Positions 30,601 through 41,587 of a DNA stretch of 46,865 nt are shown piece by piece (the first letter of the stretch is position 1; every line of letters starts with the position of its first letter). Below the pieces are notes generated by a model. That model saw nothing but the letters and a program-made list of their open reading frames with translations. It was not told where the DNA came from and ran no database searches. A program made the translations under genes and the position numbers. Origin of the DNA: Rhizoclosmatium globosum (Eukaryota > Chytridiomycota > Chytridiomycetes > Chytridiales > Chytriomycetaceae); assembly GCA_002104985.1 (NCBI GenBank), contig MCGO01000257.1, positions 1-46,865 on the forward strand, given 5' to 3'.

Positions 30601-33435
30601 ACTTGAGGTTGAAGTGGAGAATCTTCGGGCTGAGGTAAAACTGTTGAAGGAATCCGAATCTACCGAAACTACCAAATCGGTGGAAACATCTACCATCTCT
30701 GAGCCAATTATTCAAACTGTGGTTGAAACTGTTGCCGATCCTAAGGTTGTTGAAGAACTTGCTTCTGCCTCTTCGCAGATTGTTGTTCTGACATCACAGA
30801 TTGAAGAACTGAATCAAGTGAACGAGTCTCTGCAAACGGCCTCCAAAAAGCAACAAGAGGATGCCGAAGCATTGCAGCGTCGAATTACGACTTTGGAAGG
30901 AGAGCTCACCACTGCCAACGCTTCCATTGCATCTACTATTGATGATCCTCTAACTCAATCATGTACACATACGAACATTGATGCTCTGGAACAAACCATC
31001 GCTTCGCTTCGCGCTCAACTCGAATCCGTCGTTCCCAAGGAAATGACACTTCACAAAGAACTTGAGAATGCAAAATCTGACCTCAGTGATGCGCGCATGA
31101 AATTACAAGCTCTGGAGTCTTTGAAGAAAGAGTTGGAAGCACAGTTAGAAACTACTTCAACCGCGCATAAGGAAGCTGTGGCGAAAATGGATAAGGCATA
31201 TGCTGTGGTGCGAAAGATGCGAACTGACGCTGACAACCGTGCACGAGAGTCTGAAGTCATGAAAGCTGAATTAGAGGCGTTGAAAAGTGCTTCGAATTTG
31301 GCATTGAATGCTACCACCTCTGCTGACGCTGAGAAGGAGATTGCTCAGCTTAAGGAAAAAGTGGAGGAATTGACGTTACTGAATGAATCAGTTCAGAGTC
31401 AGTGTGATCATGAAGGAATCATTGTCTCGTTGAGGCAACGGATTGTTGAGTTGGAGGGCTTGATTTCGTCAGAAGACCCTCAATCTCGTACAGTGAACGA
31501 AGATGTGGACACGTTACAGAACACAATTTCGCTGTTACGGAGTCAGTTGGCAGAGCAACAAAAGTCTCATGTGATTGGAGACGACATTGAATCTGTTCGT
31601 GCTGAATTGGCTGAAACTCGAGCCAAATTAGAGTCTCTTGAATCTGCAAAAGCAGCCTTACAAACTCGTACCTCAATGGAATCTTCATCTGCTCCTACAA
31701 TGACAAACAGCACATCCTTGGAATTCAAAATTTCTCTCATCAACAATCAATTGCATTCAGCACAGGAGGCGTTGGCTCAGGAAAAGCAAACCACTCAAAA
31801 GCACCTTGATACTATTCGTACGAAAGACGTGGAACTCGTTCAAACAAAGGCGAAACTGACGGAAGAAGAGGAAAAGAAGAACAAGAGCATCCAGCTGCTT
31901 CGAAACATGAAAGCTAAGATTCTCAAGTTGGAGGATATGGTTCAGGCTCGTGATATTGAGTTGGGTGCTATCAATGATGAATTGAAGGAACTCCGAAGTA
32001 ATTCTAGCACTGGAACTGCGGAACGGGATGCCAAGTTGATTGCATTGACAAAGCAAGTGGATGAAATGGGTACACGAATCCGAAAGCAAAATGACGACTT
32101 ATTCCAGCTGGAGAAGAGCCATGACGCTAAGAGTTTAGAATTAGAGGCGCAGACCGGAAAGCTGAAAGAGTTGAACGGAAAATACGAGCGGGCCATTGCA
32201 GAGAGAGACTCCTTGATTGCTGCAGACAAACAGCGATTAGAAGAAATGACAGCCACGAAACTCACAATGTCTCTGCAATCGAATCAACTCACAGACTGGA
32301 ATGAACGTGTGAAAGATTTGGAGTTCCGTATTTCAAACTTGGATGACGAATTGGCAACTTCAAAACGGTTGTTTGAGAACAAATCAATTGAATACGAGGC
32401 ATTGCAATTGAAGCTAGCTGAAGTTGAACGTCAATTTTATGAAAAGGAGCTGTCGGTTGGACTCAACTCAGATGAAGTTGATCAACTCCGTCGTGAAATT
32501 ATTCAGTTACGCCGTGAAGTTGGTAATCAAGGAAAAGCTGTTCGTGAAGCAGAAACCCTGTTAGCGTCTGTGAAAGAAGAGAAGGATGTTTCCGAGACGT
32601 TGCGAATCAAAATGGAGAAGCAGTGTGATTTACTGACAAAGGATTTGGAACGACTTAAGTCCAAGATTCTGGAGTACAATTCAAAAGAAGACGAGTGGAA
32701 AGCGACGTTACACCAAATTGAGCTGTTAAAGTCAGGAAAGGAGCTGGAAATCAATTCTCGGACTCAAGAGCTTCGTAACAAATTGGAGGCACAAGATAAA
32801 CTTGTTGAAGATGCCAAGACTCGGGAAAACCAGTTATTGAAGCTGAATAAGGTATTTCTCCGTAACCAATGTTTGTTTGCTTGCGTCTCATACTTTGACG
32901 TTTCTAGTCTTTGAAAGACGAAGTCAGGAGGCTTGCGAGATCGATTGGAATCTCTACACCCATCATGTCACCGCCTTTATCGCACCACAACTCTGGATTG
33001 GACGAGAAAGAAATTGCTGCCGCCAATGCTGCTTTGGGAATGAATCCACTTTCATTAAACTCCCGAAAGAGTAGTATTGCCGGCGGTCTTGATTTGGGCG
33101 GCTCCTCGAATGGTCTTGATTGGGGTGCGACTATTGGAACCAAACCAGCAACTTCGTCACCGTTCCCAATGAATCCCCCAAGTCGGAATAACTCAATCTC
33201 ATCAACAACGTCGAATGGACCACAGTCTGCAGCTAGATTAGCTGCAAATGAAGAATACCTCAAGAATGTTGTTTTAAGATTTGTGGAATCAAAACGAGCG
33301 ACAAAGGTACGTATTCAATCATTGCTGATGTGTTCATTTGCTTATTTTTGATGCTAGTTGCAAATGGTGCCAGCACTTGGAATGCTGTTGCGATTGACAC
33401 CCGAAGAAGTAAAGCGTGTACAGAAGTGTATATGA
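27647..33435 (+). CDS. GRIP-domain golgin (long coiled-coil Golgi tether)
   Basis: Peripheral trans-Golgi protein of the Imh1/golgin-245 kind. Exons 27647-28232, 28584-28741, 28788-28925, 28973-32851, 32908-33306 and 33358-33435 join in phase to 1745 aa. The N-terminal 200 residues are disordered (MAPKKKRSVLFSG, Thr/Ser/Pro-rich, with the acidic LVDLLGEDD). After a Ser/Pro-rich linker (APSPIRRSGSID) comes about 1100 residues of heptad-patterned coiled coil. The last 50 residues are a GRIP domain split by the final intron: EEYLKNVVLRFVESKRATK, then LQMVPALGMLLRLTPEEV. This domain binds Arl1-GTP on Golgi membranes. The frame stays open upstream of 27647, but that part is antisense to RAD1 exon 1, so I start at MAPKKK. 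Intron 1 is unusually long (351 nt). Confidence 0.93.
28233..28583 (+). other. Long first intron of the golgin gene, GCGA-rich
   Basis: A 351-nt intron (GTACGA donor, TTGATAG acceptor), five to eight times the usual length here. It contains at least eight GCGA words on the + strand, several inside GAGCGA/GCGAAG contexts, where about one or two would be expected by chance. No RNA gene or open frame is supported in it. Confidence 0.75.
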
Positions 33436-33545
33436 GAATAATAAATACGTTCACCCATTGATTTTCATTTTAATAACGACATTTTTTGTTTTATTGTAAA
33501 AACATTGATTCAACACATAATCAAAAACTCAATCCCCAAAACTAT

Positions 33546-34814
33546 CTAAGCATCTGTAGCAGCAACTTCTTCAGCCTCCTTTTGCAAGATAACAACCTTT
33601 CCCTTTCCGGCGGCAGTCTCGACAGTCTCGACAATACCTCCAGAGGACACCAACTTGACACCATCAGCAGCGTTCACATACAAAGCCTTAACATTGTTCT
33701 CAGACAAGACATCGAGAGATCCAGCAGAAACATTCTCCAAGCGGATTCCAGACTTTCCAGTTTCAACTTTGATGTCTCCCTTAACTCTGACGTTGGAGAA
33801 TACAGTGTACTCAACGTGGTGCTGCTGTTCAGTCTCAGGACCAGGAATCAAAACCAACTTCAATTCCTCCCAGTTCTGACCCATAGCCAAGTTCAAAGCA
33901 GAAGCTTCAACCCCGTTGATTTCAACAGATCCGTTTGTAGTTTTGAGCGAGACTGGAGCAGATGGAGTACAGTCGACACCCTTCACACGAATAGCACCGT
34001 TTTCAGTGGTAACGTTCAAACCACCACGGAAGAAAGTGAGACGTGGCTTTGGGGTCTCCTCAGCAGCAGGAGTAGTTGGGGCTGGTTGAGCAGGGTGAGC
34101 AGGGATGAAAGATTTGTTTGGGAAATCGACAGTGAAAGAAACGTTTCCAAGAAGTTCAGCAGAGAAAGTGAACGCCTTGTGAAGAGATTGCTGAACAGAT
34201 TCAGGGCAGTAAATGTTGAGGGCAACGTGAACGTGCTCGAAATCTTCAGTGGTTCCAGTGTGGGAGAGCTTAAGGGTCAAGACGGCGCCTTCCTTGGCAA
34301 CCTTTGGAACCAATTCAACACCGGTATTCTGGTTAGAGAGGAAGAAACGTGGGTCAACGGTGATCAAAGTGTCACCAAAGGAAGCATCAGAGGCAGTGAC
34401 TTTGATGTGTCCGGTTGCCTTAATCTTCTTTGGGTCCATGTCCATGACAAGCTTGAATCCAGGGGCATTGATTGGCACACGCATTGGCTTCAATTGCTTC
34501 GCATGTTTAGTGTTGCGGTGTTGATGGTGCTCCTTTGGTGGAGGGGCCACATAGGGCTTTGGGACTCTGACAGGCTTGGTGGGCTTAGAAGTCCACTGGG
34601 ATGGATCCTCCTCCTCGCCTTCAATGCTGACTCCAGTGGCAACAACAATTCCACTCTGCAACTGGGAGGCAAGGGAAGTTGATGCTCCCTCAATGTTCAC
34701 TCTGACGCTGCTGGAGCCTGAGTGGTCCATCAAGGACTGAGTCTGGGATGCCATCTCGCTTGGGTTGGAGACATCCTGGTCAGAGGGGAGAAGGTCAAAG
34801 ACGTTGGCGTTCAT
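33546..34814 (-). CDS. Intronless 422-aa protein of unknown function
   Basis: A single uninterrupted frame of 422 codons, unusual in this intron-rich region. I do not recognise the family. Residues 1-100 are disordered, with a Pro/Lys/His-rich stretch (VRVPKPYVAPPPKEHHQHRN). The remainder is rich in alternating hydrophobic strands: FKLVMDMDPKKIKATGHIKV, GGLNVTTENGAIRVKGVDC, VSLKTTNGSVEINGVEA and IKVETGKSGIRLENVSAGSL. This repeated 'xxxTxNGxIxV' rhythm resembles DUF4097-like beta-helical repeats, an inference only. There is no signal peptide or membrane segment. Codon use is strongly restricted, like the ribosomal protein next door, which suggests high expression. It converges with the golgin gene (110 nt) and lies 222 nt downstream of the eS17 stop on the same strand. 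Confidence 0.85.
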   Translation of the reverse strand: MNANVFDLLPSDQDVSNPSEMASQTQSLMDHSGSSSVRVNIEGASTSLASQLQSGIVVATGVSIEGEEEDPSQWTSKPTKPVRVPKPYVAPPPKEHHQHRNTKHAKQLKPMRVPINAPGFKLVMDMDPKKIKATGHIKVTASDASFGDTLITVDPRFFLSNQNTGVELVPKVAKEGAVLTLKLSHTGTTEDFEHVHVALNIYCPESVQQSLHKAFTFSAELLGNVSFTVDFPNKSFIPAHPAQPAPTTPAAEETPKPRLTFFRGGLNVTTENGAIRVKGVDCTPSAPVSLKTTNGSVEINGVEASALNLAMGQNWEELKLVLIPGPETEQQHHVEYTVFSNVRVKGDIKVETGKSGIRLENVSAGSLDVLSENNVKALYVNAADGVKLVSSGGIVETVETAAGKGKVVILQKEAEEVAATDA

Positions 34815-35036
34815 ATCGGCGGCGGGTGTTCGAGAGGAAGAAAAAACAAAATTGACATTGGTGTCCGCTGCGAATCATCTGTTTCAGAACTGTTTCATTC
34901 AGTAACATTAATATAGCGCAATTCTTTTATTCTGGGAATAATAGAGGTAAATCGTACTCTGTTGTGATCCCATCATCAAAAAACCAATGTATCAACAATC
35001 AATAAATCAAAAATTCAACATAATGAATTGAATGAT

Positions 35037-36114
35037 TTACTCCTGCTTTCTTGGAGCACGTGGACCACGGTAACCTGGAACACGCTCAACAGCAGCAGTC
35101 TGTGGGTTAACAATCTGGATTCCTGGGATGTTCTCGAAGTTGAGGGACTTGAGGAGAGCCTATAAAAAGATAGATGGTCAGCATTTATACTGGAGCGACT
35201 TTGAGGAAACAGTGTTTGAGGTAATTTGAAGAGAGTCTTCAATGGTATGGTCCCAAAGTCCAACAAACATCCAATTTTCGTTGATCCGATTGATCCATTC
35301 CACTATTTCCAGTAAAGCACGTTGATGACTGTTGCTGCTGTTTTGAAGGGGCGTAAAATACTCACAGCAGTCTCTGGGTCAACCTCGATGGTGTCGACAG
35401 CGAGAGCAGAGACCTCTGGGATGTACTGGTCCTTGCGCTCACGCTCCTCTTCCTGGAGCTTGAAGGAGATACCACGGACTGGTCCCTTCTGGATACGCTT
35501 CATCAAGTGGGTGGTGAATCCAGCGATCTTGTTACGGAGACGCTTGGAGGCGATGATGGCGACATCGTCAGCGATCTTCTTGTTGGTCTGGAAGTCGAGA
35601 GTAAGTCTTGGGTAGTACTTCTCGATGAGGACACGGGAAGCCTTCTTGACAGTCTTAGTTCTAACACGACCCTATATTTCAACTGGGTTAGGCTTCTGAT
35701 TACATTGAACGATGGTGTAGGGAGTCGAGGGAATTCATCGGTTCGTAGTAATTTCGAAGTAGTGTGTGACTGAAGATAGTTGTGCCCTCTTGTTAGAGTT
35801 GTTGGCTCCCTCACCCTCAGTCCCCTCCATCATCCATCCCCATCCAGCACCTCCTCCGATCTCCACATCCGCAGTATAGGAGTGTCATAGGGACACCACG
35901 AATACATCTAGGAGGTTTGATGGGGCCTCTGATGGGAGGCAGGGAGAGATGCCTTCAGTCCACGCCAAAGCTCCATGTCCCAAGTCAGTGCCTGAACTCC
36001 CTCCAAGTCCCCCCCGGTCTATGTCCAACGATACTACAAATGCGATCCGGTTGCTGTATGGCTGTCGGTGACGTGCTGAAGCGGCGAGGGCGGTGTGCAG
36101 TGGACACGAACCAT
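35037..36114 (-). CDS. RPS17: 40S ribosomal protein eS17
   Basis: Small-subunit ribosomal protein. Coding exons 35671-35366 and 35159-35037 give [20 protein letters not shown]..., then [36 protein letters not shown], and after the second intron [20 protein letters not shown], ending PRAPRKQE. The frame begins at the Gly that follows the initiator Met in eS17, and yeast RPS17 has an intron exactly after its ATG, so exon 1 should code Met only. I place it at 36114-36112, because that ATG is followed directly by GT (GTTCGT, the same donor as MRE11 intron 4) and preceded by a CT-rich leader ending AACAAACAAA. An alternative ATG|GT is at 36282-36280. The resulting protein is 143 aa. It is divergent from MRE11. 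Confidence 0.93.
35672..36111 (-). other. Long first intron of the eS17 gene
   Basis: About 440 nt between the proposed initiator exon and the exon starting GRVRTK, ending in TATAG. I see no convincing RNA gene inside it: there is a C-box-like TTGATGA (minus strand, near 36180) above it but no D box at snoRNA distance. Short antisense open frames here are not supported. Confidence 0.6.
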
Positions 36115-36410
36115 TTTGTTTGTTGGAGAGAAAGAGGGGGCAAAATCGACCAACTGGTGTGTGCCAAAACAGAATACTTGTCTTCATCAATGCCTTTAAA
36201 TATCGAGCACGGTTCGATAGTATGTTGTGACTTGTACTCACATTGACTACATGGAGCTTGTATTTCAATCATTCCGAACCATTTCAACGCGACAACCCCA
36301 TCAGCGATGAAGCAAACAGAAATATTACATTATAAATATTTGAAATTAATCATATTGTTGGATTGTTTTGGGCTGTTTGGGGGGAGTTTGTTTGGAAAGG
36401 TCCGCCAAAG

Positions 36411-39394
36411 ATGTCTGTTGAAGAAGAAACCGAACCACCTGCTCCCAACTGTTTCCGCATTCTAATTGTACACTCTTTTAAATAATCAATTTCTCCTAAT
36501 CTTTGTCCTTAGGCCACGGACAACCATCTTGGGTACCTCGAGAAGGATCCAATCCGCGGGAACGACAGTTTCCAAGCGTTCGCCGAGATCCTGACTCTTG
36601 CCCGAGATCGAAAGGTACTTCAACTGAAACAGCCTCAAATATTCCAATGATTGTTGGACCCCACTTTCAAATTAACGTCGTCAAAGTGTGGTGTTGCTGT
36701 GTACTCCAACCTTATCCTCAACTCTCCTTTGCCTGACCACACCTCTGACACAACCTTCCTACTTTCAGGTTGACTTTGTACTCCTTGGCGGCGACCTCTT
36801 CCACGACAACAAACCATCGCGCAAAACCCTCCACAAAACAATGACTCTCCTCCGCCAATTCTGTATGGGCTCCAACCCAGTCGCCTTCTCCTTCGTAAGC
36901 GCTCAAGACGAAACCTTCAAAACCGCATTCGCAACCGTGAATTATATGGATCCAAACTATAACGTCAGTATACCCATCTTCAGCATTCACGGAAATCACG
37001 ACGATCCTTCCGGAGATGGAGATTTATGCGCTTTGGATTTGTTGAGTGCTGCAGGGTTGGTGAATTACTTTGGACGTGCAGAAAAGGTGGATGATGTACA
37101 GATTCGACCAATGTTGTTGAAGAAGGATGGAGGTGTTAAAGTGGCTGTGTATGGGATGGGAAATATCAGGTATATAGCATATATATATGAGGTTCAACGA
37201 ATCGAGGTTTACCTCAAAATAGGGATGAACGACTCTATCGAACATTCGTTGGCAAGAAAGTGCGTATGTTTCGACCTAAAGAAGATACGGACGAATGGTT
37301 CAATATCTTTGTTATTCATCAAAATAGGTTCGTTTTGCATTCCAACTCTGTTCCGTTTCTTATCGATTATTGCACAGAGTAAAACGCGGACCCACCAACT
37401 ATATTCCTGAAACGTTTCTCCCTGATTTTTTGCATCTTGTTCTCTGGGGCCATGAGGTACCAATACTTCGTATTGTCACAGTCCAAAAATGCTCATCTCT
37501 TTGAATAACAGCACGACTGCCACATTGATCTCGAGCAAAACGACGAAAAAGGGTTCTACATAACACAACCTGGTTCCAGCGTCGCGACATCTTTGTCTGA
37601 AGGCGAAACAATCGCTAAACATGTTGGAATCCTTGAAATATTCCCCGACAAAGAATTCAAGCTTGATAAAGTGGCACTCAAGACCGTTCGACCATTCGTG
37701 ATGGGGGATATTGTGTTGGCAGATATCAAGCTGAAGGCTAGGCAGAAAATGGACGAGAAACGAATTAGCGACGTTCTGTGTGACAAGGTAAAGTATCGTT
37801 TTTAATCATTGATCAAATCTCATTGCCGTCCATAGGTTGATGAAATGATTAAGGAGGCAAAGCAACAATGGTTGGCGGCAGATGATGAGCGGGAAGAAGA
37901 GGACTTTCCCAAACCGCTGATTCGATTACGAGTTGATTACTCCAACTTTACAACCCTTAACCCACAGCGATTTGGTCAACGTTTCGTGGACAAAGTTGCC
38001 AACGTGAAGGACATTTTACATTTCCATCGGAAGCGACAAGTGAATACAGGTTTGTTAGTCGCATCTCTGAGAGGCTGCTAACGGATGAATTGAAAAATAG
38101 ATAAAAAGAGCAAAGACGTTGGATTCGATGTACCAATTACACTTCCTGACAAACTTGATAAGTTTCAAGTTCAGGACTTGGTTCAAGAATTCCTCAAGGC
38201 TCAAAACCTTGAGATTTTGCCAGAGAATGGAATCGGAGAAGCTGTCAGATTGTTTGTCGAAAAAGAAGATAAAGAAGCTATTTCAGAGTAAGTTGTTTGG
38301 AAATGTGCTAAGGGACTTAAAAGGTCTTTATAATAGTTTCTACACGGACTCCTTGAAGCGAACCCAGCAATCCCTTTCAAAATCAACTTTAGATATTATC
38401 TTTGACGAAGAGAATCTGATGAAGCAGGTAAGATTGAATTATTCATTGATAATGTTGACGATATATTGCCTAGATCACGAAAGAGAAACAAGAAGCTGCA
38501 GTTGAAATTGATGAAGATATAGTACGGTCATTGAATACAGGAAAAAGCTCTAGAAAGAAGAAGCAAGAAGAAGAGGAAGACGAAGAAGCGAATAGCGATG
38601 TATCAATGGCAGACCCAGAGCCGGCTCCTCGAAAAAGAGGGGCTGCCGCAAGTAAACCTGCTGCTAAAAAGCGCGCATCAACAGCTGCCACAACGACTGC
38701 GAAACGGAGCACTGCTGGAGTAAAGCGGAAAAAGCCCGTCGAAAGTGAAGAAGAGGAAGAGGCTGTTGTCGCGAGCGAAAACGAAGAACAAGAAGCAGTC
38801 CAGAATACTCCAATGGTTATATCAGATGAGGATGACGACGTTGTGATGAATAGTCCAGCTGCACCCCCCAAGACTACACGAAATGCACCCGTAGCCAGCA
38901 GCAGTAGCAATTCAAGAGCTTCAGTCGCTAGTAGTGATAAGCCACCTGTTGCACCGTCTCGATCCTCTCGGTAAGTTTTTGCAAAATGGTTCAGTTCCAA
39001 GTGATTAAAACCTTCGAATTCTTCAAGAGCATCCGCCAATTCTCAAGCGACAAGCTCCAAACCAAAAACTGGATCTGCTTTACGACAAACTACGTTGAAC
39101 TTTGGATCTCAATCCCAGTCTCAGGCTTCACCCATTCCAAAGTCGGACAACGCTAGCTCGTCATCAAGTAGAGTCGACCCAAAACCAGCTGTTGCGAGCG
39201 TAGCAACTAAGACTCCCGCAGCAGCAAAATCCAGCACTTCACGGGCAACTGCATCTTCTTCATCAGCGAAGGGAGTAGTGTCAAGTAGAGCATTAGCGGC
39301 TTCCGCGAGGAGTGGACCCACAGCGTTCGTTGATGATTCAGATGACGATGATGATGGAGGATTTGCAGACTTTGGGGCCAAAGGAAGGAGATAG
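36411..39394 (+). CDS. MRE11: Double-strand break repair nuclease Mre11
   Basis: Manganese-dependent nuclease of the Mre11-Rad50-Nbs1/Xrs2 complex. Eleven exons (36411-36467, 36513-36614, 36769-37169, 37223-37327, 37378-37456, 37512-37787, 37836-38049, 38101-38287, 38337-38427, 38474-38970, 39028-39394) join in phase to 791 aa. Phosphodiesterase motifs are complete: [13 protein letters not shown] (residues 20-32), [31 protein letters not shown] and LWGHEHDCHID. They are followed by [18 protein letters not shown] and the capping domain ([20 protein letters not shown]). The last 290 residues are acidic/basic low complexity ending in [11 protein letters not shown] and an acidic tail ([20 protein letters not shown]), typical of the Rad50/DNA-binding C-terminus. 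All catalytic residues I can check are present. It ends 25 nt before CDC23. Confidence 0.96.
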
Positions 39395-39419
39395 TGTGGG
39401 AATAAATATTGCTTACAAG

Positions 39420-41246
39420 ATGGCCACTTGCAACATCGCATCAGCAGCCTTTGAATGTGCCATGCGCGGGCTGTATGCATCTTCCGCATGGCTTGGAGAT
39501 GTAGCGACTGAGCGAGGCGAGGCAGTGTCATCTGCGAGTGTGTTTGACCTGACGCTGTTTCAGTTCAAGGATTTGCGCTGTTCAACGCAAGTGCTTTCCT
39601 CTGAATCCGGCTCTCTTTCGCAACTAAAACAAAACTCTTCTCGAAACAGACGCGCCAGTTTGCGCTCGCGGCCCACGTGACCAAATCCGCCACGTCGCCC
39701 AAGGCTCGCTTCCTCAACGTCTACGCATCTCTCCTCAGCATCGACTCGGACGCGGCACAGAAGACTCGCGATGCCGAATTGCGTGCGCTGTTTGCTACCC
39801 TCGACACTCAGGTGCTCACAGATCCGTTTCTGTTGTTTGCAAAGGGTCTTGTCGCTTCAAAGCTCAACATGCGAGAAAAGGCACAATCTCTATTTATTTC
39901 GGCCGTTTCAGGATTTCCACTATTGTGGGCCGCTTGGGAGGAACTTGCCAGTCAGATTGTCACCTACGAGTTGAGTGAAGCGTATCGGTTATTCCCAACC
40001 TCTAAACCTTTGACTTATAGCCAACTAAAGCATGTTCAGAACCAATTACCTTCTTTAGCAACATCAGCTACAAACCCTTGCTACCTCTACTTTCTCTTTC
40101 AAACATCAAAACATCTTTTGACTCTTCAAGAAGCATCCCACGCCCTTGCAACCTTGCAATCAATAACAAACCCCAATTCAACTTCTATACGTCTGGCAGA
40201 AGCATCCATGTACTACCATCATCAAAACCATCCCCATTCTGTCGCCCTCTTCACAGAAATCTACACAGAGCACCCAAGCCTTCTCGACAAGGCCGATGAA
40301 TTCGCAAATGCCCTCTACGTGCTCGAATTCGGCCCTCAGCTCTCACACCTCGCTCAACGATGTGTCCGTGTTGACGAATACAGACCAGAAACCTGTGTCG
40401 CTGTGGCGAATTACTATTCCTTCAAAACGATCATGAAAAAGCTGTAGCCTATTTGAAGAGGGCCGTTGTTTTGGATGCCGGAAATTCGTTGCCCTGGACC
40501 TTGATTGGACATGAATTCTTGGAAATGAAGAATCAGGCAGCCGCAATTGAAGTGTACAGAAAAGCTGTCGGTCAGTTCTCTCACATTTTATTGCAGGAGT
40601 TGGGAATTAACTCTTGAGAATCATTCAGACATTAATCCACGCGACTTTCGTGCTTGGTACGCTCTTGGAAATATTTATCAAATGCTGAAAATGCCGCTGT
40701 ATGCACTATACTACTTTCAAAAAGCAACGTCTCTCAAACAATATGATCCTCGTTTTGGACTGGTCTTGGAGGATGCTTTGAAGAAGTTGGTCAGATGAAT
40801 GAAGCGGTTCGGTGTTTACGTCGTGCAGTCGAATGTGATGGGGCTGGGAATACAGAACTGGTCAGACTGGCTCGGGTGTACGAGAAACTAGGGAAGGGTG
40901 TTTGTGGCGGCTCCACAAAAGGTGCAATGGACGCGGCGGCAGGATGCTGGAAACAAGTTTTTGATGGAGATTTATTGGGCAGAAATGGTGGAAAGAAGGG
41001 TGGAAAGAATATCGATGTTTTGGATGAGGTGCGGAATACCTACTCACTCTCATTTACGATCACTAACTTGCAAAACAGACTGATCACTTTGAGGCCTTGG
41101 AAGCGGCAGAATTTTTAGTCAGGCACGCAATCGCACGAAATGACTACCGTGGTTTGGAATCCTGTTTGGAATATATTGAAGAAAAGGGAGGTGAAAATGA
41201 AAAAGCTCTGGCAAGGGAGTGCAAGGCGTTGATGACGGCGATATAG
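39420..41246 (+). CDS. CDC23: Anaphase-promoting complex subunit 8 (TPR protein), two apparent frameshifts
   Basis: TPR subunit of the APC/C ubiquitin ligase. The N-terminus (ASAAFECAMRGLYASSAW) matches the Apc8 start. A splice at about 39589/39650 joins to TRQFALAAHVTKSATSP. TPR repeats follow, including AWTLIGHEFLEMKNQAAAIE and RAWYALGNIYQMLKMPLYAL, the most diagnostic Apc8 stretches. An intron at 40572-40629 restores KAVD|INPRD, and another at about 41029-41078 leads to the end ALMTAI. Two single-base losses are needed: near 40420 (SFK[N]DHEKAVAYLKRAV) and near 40754 (YDPR[F]WTGLGGCFEEVGQ). Each is a homopolymer short by one (A4 for A5, T4 for T5). As Apc8 is essential in studied fungi, sequence error is more likely than decay. 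The 5' exon is GC-rich and contains a GCGA cluster at 39502-39525. Confidence 0.85.
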
Positions 41247-41587
41247 CAAAATAAATGTTGATTATTTGCTGTTTCTGAGCAAGAAAGCAAGGTGCAAAAT
41301 AAGGCATGCAATTGCGTGTTTTGTCAGTCACTAAGAACCCTAATTTTTTCAAACCTCAACCTCCCTCCTCTCTCTTTGTTATGTACGAACGTCATTACAG
41401 CCTGCAGCAATTAACTCAGAGATACAGAGTTTTTGTTTATGTCACTCAGTTCCTTTTTCCTCCGCTTGACTAAACCAATATTGGGTTCGGGCCTTCTCGG
41501 GAAAGTCACAACCCAAAGAAAATTTTTTGCGATTGCGTGAAAAACAGTGCAACCTTCTTTCATTGGGGAGCATAAAAAAGTGAAGGA
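41247..41587 (+). other. Intergenic region upstream of the first MFS gene
   Basis: 341 nt between the CDC23 stop and the MFS-1 start. It holds a CT-rich stretch (about 41353-41380), a CAAT-containing TTGGGTTCGGG block near 41480, the 17-bp element at 41510-41526 shared with MFS-2, and an A-rich CATAAAAAAG just before the start. No gene or RNA is supported. Confidence 0.7.
41510..41526 (+). promoter_or_regulatory. 17-bp upstream element shared with MFS-2 (forward copy)
   Basis: AACCCAAAGAAAATTTT, 61 bp before the MFS-1 start codon. Its exact reverse complement lies 40 bp before the MFS-2 start codon. Surrounding sequence is not otherwise aligned, so the word itself seems conserved. A transcription-factor site is the simplest reading; the factor is unknown. 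Confidence 0.6.

Noticed and set aside
33486..34682. A 398-codon open frame on the + strand
   Set aside because: Exactly antisense to the intronless 422-aa gene; its length follows from the restricted codons of that gene. Its residue pattern shows no domain.
35672..36290. Possible snoRNA in the eS17 intron
   Set aside because: A TTGATGA word on the minus strand near 36180 resembles a C box, but no D box lies at 60-100 nt and no paired C'/D' or terminal stem is visible.
38470..39039. Ser/Leu-rich minus-strand frame of 189 codons
   Set aside because: Antisense to the low-complexity acidic/basic tail of MRE11; poly-Ser and poly-Ala arise from complementing its repeats.
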